Shown piece after piece: positions 61,708-64,000 of a DNA stretch of 64,000 nucleotides. Below the pieces are notes generated by a model. That model saw only the letters and a list, made by a program, of their open reading frames with translations, did no database searches and was not told where the DNA came from. The DNA comes from AWTP1-13 sp963840075 (lineage in GTDB: Bacteria > Pseudomonadota > Alphaproteobacteria > Rhizobiales > Hyphomicrobiaceae): assembly GCA_963840075.1 (NCBI GenBank), contig CAWIXS010000034.1, positions 1 through 64,000 on the forward strand, written 5' to 3'. Numbering within the stretch: position 1 is the stretch's first letter; every line of letters begins with the position of its first letter. Position numbers and translations under genes: made by a program.

Positions 61708-63209
61708 CCGGCTTCGAGCTTCCCTTCGCGGACCTGCTCGGCATGACGAGCCTCGAGCTGCTCGGGGTGATCATGCTGGTGGTGATGCTGTTCGCCATCT
61801 TCATCGGCCTGCCGATCAGCTTCACCCTGCTCTTCCTGGCACTGATCTTCGGCTACGTCGGGCTCGGGGTCAGGGTCTTCAACCTGACCTACCTGCAGAC
61901 CTACGGTCTCATGAAGCAGGACGAGTTCGTCGCCGTGCCGATGTTCATCCTGATGGGCTACATCTGCGACCAGGGCGGCCTCATGGAGCGCCTGTTCAAG
62001 GCGTTCAGGGACCTGTTCGCGCCGGTGCGCGGCTCGCTCTATCTCGTGGTGATCACCACTGCCACCCTGTTCGGCATCGCCGCGGGCACGGTGGGCGCGA
62101 CGGTGACGCTGCTCGGCATCATGGCCGGGCCCATGATGATCCGCGCCGGCTACGACGTGCGCATGTCGGCTGGCGCCATCGCCGCCGGCGGCACGCTCGG
62201 CATCCTGATCCCGCCGTCGGTCATGCTGGTCGTAATGGCGCCGGTGCTGGACATCTCGATCATCGATCTCTACGCGGCCGCATTCGGTCCGGGCTTCCTG
62301 CTCTCGGCGATGTACATCGCCTACACCATGGGCCGCAGCTTCCTCAACCCGAAGCTCGGACCGCCCGTGCCCAAGGCGGAGCGGGTGCACTCCGCGGGCG
62401 CGGTGCTGTGGGAGTGCCTGGTGGGGCTGGTCCCGGTCACGGTGCTGACGATCCTCACGCTCGGCGCCATCCTCGCCGGGCTGACGACGGCGTCGGAGGC
62501 GGCGGCGATGGGCGCAGTCGGCGCGATCGTGCTCGTCATCCTCTACGGCAAGTTCACCTGGAAGGGGCTCTTCAACGCCTGCAACCTGACGCTTGCGACC
62601 ACCAGCATGGTGCTGTTCCTCGCCGTCGCCTCCAACGTGTTCGGCGCGGTGTTCGCCTGGCTCGGCACCGCCACCTGGATCACCAACACGCTGCTCGCAG
62701 CACCGCTGCCGGCGTGGGGCACCATGACGCTCCTGCTGGCGCTCATCTTCCTGCTCGGCTGGCCGTTCGAGTGGCCGGCGATCGTGCTGATCTTCCTGCC
62801 CCTGCTTGCCCCGGTGGCCAAGGGCCTGGGCTACGACATGGTATGGTTCGGCTGCATCGTCGCCGTGGTGCTGCAGACCGCGTTCCTGTCCCCGCCGGTG
62901 GCGATGTCGGCCTATTACCTCAAGCAGGTGGTCAGGGAGTGGAATCTGCGGCTCATCTACCGCGGCATGGCCGACTTCATGGTGATCCAGGTGATCTGCG
63001 TGGTGCTCGTGCTGATCTTCCCGTCGATTGCCATGTGGTTCCCGAACTGGCTGCAGGAGCGCCGCAACGCGGCCCGCTCCGCGCAGATAGAGCGAATAGA
63101 GCAGCCACCGTCCTCGAGCGGCGCGCTGCGCGCGGCCGGCGTCAGGATCGACAATCGCGCGCTTGATGCTCCCGCCGCGCGCCGCGAAGGCCAGCAGTCG
63201 GGGCCCTGA
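61704..63209 (+). CDS. TRAP transporter large membrane subunit DctM
   Basis: A 501-residue protein with 12 or more membrane helices and the DctM blocks VAVPMFILMGYICDQGGLME, VTLLGIMAGPMMIRAGYDVR, AAGGTLGILIPPSVMLVV, LTTASEAAAMGAVGAIVLV and FGCIVAVVLQTAFLSPPVAM. It carries out sodium- or proton-driven uptake of the DctP ligand. The hydrophilic C-terminal tail of about 45 residues after FPNWLQERRN is longer than usual. Confidence 0.88.
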   Translation: MTGFELPFADLLGMTSLELLGVIMLVVMLFAIFIGLPISFTLLFLALIFGYVGLGVRVFNLTYLQTYGLMKQDEFVAVPMFILMGYICDQGGLMERLFKAFRDLFAPVRGSLYLVVITTATLFGIAAGTVGATVTLLGIMAGPMMIRAGYDVRMSAGAIAAGGTLGILIPPSVMLVVMAPVLDISIIDLYAAAFGPGFLLSAMYIAYTMGRSFLNPKLGPPVPKAERVHSAGAVLWECLVGLVPVTVLTILTLGAILAGLTTASEAAAMGAVGAIVLVILYGKFTWKGLFNACNLTLATTSMVLFLAVASNVFGAVFAWLGTATWITNTLLAAPLPAWGTMTLLLALIFLLGWPFEWPAIVLIFLPLLAPVAKGLGYDMVWFGCIVAVVLQTAFLSPPVAMSAYYLKQVVREWNLRLIYRGMADFMVIQVICVVLVLIFPSIAMWFPNWLQERRNAARSAQIERIEQPPSSSGALRAAGVRIDNRALDAPAARREGQQSGP

Positions 63210-63293
63210 CCGCAGCCGGTGCCTCGAGGGCAGACGCGCCGACAGCTCCGGCGGCCTGGGCCGATCGCCCCGTTGCCGGAGCGATCGTCTCGA

Positions 63294-63464
63294 TCAGTCG
63301 TCGTCCTCGATCGCCTCCTGGATGAACTCGACGATCTGCTGCTCGCCGACCGCCTGGGACTCGACCGGCCATTCCACGAGCACGGTCTCGCCCTGCTTGA
63401 AGACCACCTTGAAGGGAGCCTCGCCCCCCGGATTCGACACAACATCCGCTGTCACGAACGCCAT
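63294..63464 (-). CDS. Small acidic protein of unknown function
   Basis: From ATG 63464 (GGAGG upstream) this is 56 residues: MAFVTADVVSNPGGEAPFKV, FKQGETVLVEWPVESQAVGE, and the acidic end FIQEAIEDDD. It looks like a small folded beta-alpha protein. I do not recognise it. The stretch 63465-63768 upstream holds no gene; it contains a short direct repeat (GTCTTTCACTCG/GTCTTTCAGTCG near 63710). Confidence 0.5.
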   Translation of the reverse strand: MAFVTADVVSNPGGEAPFKVVFKQGETVLVEWPVESQAVGEQQIVEFIQEAIEDDD

Positions 63465-63768
63465 GTAGGCCTCCATCCTTCGCGCCAAAGCGAGCACGAC
63501 CTGCACCCGCCGGCGGCCATGAGTTCAAGCGGCCCAGACCCTGGGCTCGCGTTGCTTGTCCACATCCCTGCCGGTACCTCAGCAAAGTTTCCTCGTTAGG
63601 CCAACGTTCGGCCAGAGGCCCACCCGTCTGCTTTCGATGCCTTGTTGCCAGACGCCCAGTCGTGGCACGGCAAGGCTCCTGCCGCTCGCGCTGCAGTCGG
63701 CGTCGTCCGTCTTTCACTCGGTCTTTCAGTCGGGGGCATTCGCGCAAGCCGTGGGGCAAGGAGACACC

Positions 63769-64000
63769 ATGGGTCAGCCGACGCAACGGATCATCGAAGC
63801 CAACAACATCCGTATCAATATCGCCGAGCAGGGAAGCGGCCCGCTCGTCGTGCTCTGCCACGGCTTTCCGGAAAGCTGGTATTCGTGGCGTCATCAGATG
63901 CGCGCGCTGGCCGAAGCCGGCTTCCATGCCGTGGCGCCCGACATGCGCGGCTACGGCAAGAGCGACCGACCGGAGGCCATCGACCAGTACACCATCTTCC
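63769..64000 (+). CDS. Alpha/beta hydrolase, epoxide hydrolase-like (partial, runs off the window)
   Basis: The first 77 residues are present: IIEANNIRINIAEQGSGPLV, then the oxyanion-hole motif LCHGFPESWYSWRHQM and VAPDMRGYGKSDRP. HGFPES-W and DxRGYGxS are standard in soluble epoxide hydrolases and haloalkane dehalogenases. GGAGA lies before the ATG at 63769. The nucleophile Asp and catalytic His are beyond the window edge. Confidence 0.8.
   Translation, partial: MGQPTQRIIEANNIRINIAEQGSGPLVVLCHGFPESWYSWRHQMRALAEAGFHAVAPDMRGYGKSDRPEAIDQYTIF

Overview
The window is GC-rich chromosomal DNA from an alphaproteobacterium, most likely Hyphomicrobiales (Rhizobiales). The lipid A cluster (msbA, DUF374, waaA, lpxK, with DUF4170), COX15-type heme A synthase, an FnrN/FixK-type regulator with TTGAC-N4-ATCAA boxes, an Omp25/31-type porin, a DUF6455 protein and an ECF11/ChrR pair all point there. 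I saw no rRNA, tRNA, CRISPR array, replication origin or intact prophage.

Layout. 0.5-4.9 kb: a branched-chain amino acid operon (leucine-type dehydrogenase, 2-oxoacid dehydrogenase E1 alpha, E1 beta, E2) riddled with single-base indels up to about 4.13 kb. 5-8.4 kb: small cysteine-rich proteins, a shifted cytochrome c, an Fnr-type regulator, and remnants of a cytochrome oxidase subunit I and an ABC/FtsX/HlyD exporter that kept gene ends but lost their middles. 8.4-21.5 kb: porin, a possible two-gene copper amine oxidase, mixed metabolic genes, a broken Fic gene, a divergent LysR/pirin pair. 21.5-30.3 kb (minus strand): lpxK, a DUF374-WaaA fusion, msbA (one shift), DUF4170, ubiA, hicB with a broken hicA, heme A synthase. 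30.4-44 kb: a TctC-type binding protein, a PstS-like/OmpA protein, a P-loop kinase, gamma-glutamyltransferase, an agmatinase-family enzyme, a TcuA-like flavoprotein, a Uma2-like protein without its usual catalytic acids, type II NADH dehydrogenase. 44.2-46.6 kb: an overlapping operon of amidohydrolase, small periplasmic protein and diheme peroxidase. 46.9-48.3 kb: an insertion sequence sitting inside a copy of a dispersed palindrome. 48.4-55.6 kb: two unknown membrane proteins, a possible structured RNA with a terminator, a hydroxyacid dehydrogenase, a Bro-N protein, a solute-binding protein, a family 2 glycosyltransferase, a caspase-like fragment. 55.6-64 kb: MFS exporter, PfkB kinase, ECF sigma/ChrR anti-sigma with an apparent autoregulatory promoter, a TRAP transporter operon, and the start of an alpha/beta hydrolase.

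Two themes stand out. First, many genes carry single-base indels (dense before 4.1 kb, scattered later: cytochrome c, hicA, msbA, PstS-OmpA, diheme peroxidase, dctQ, caspase, Fic). Their density at the left end suggests sequence error there; the later ones could be error or decay. Second, intergenic space is full of palindromic repeats of at least four families. The GGTGTCAGACCC/GGGTCTGACACC family occurs at about nine places, often at stop codons, and one copy is split by the insertion sequence.
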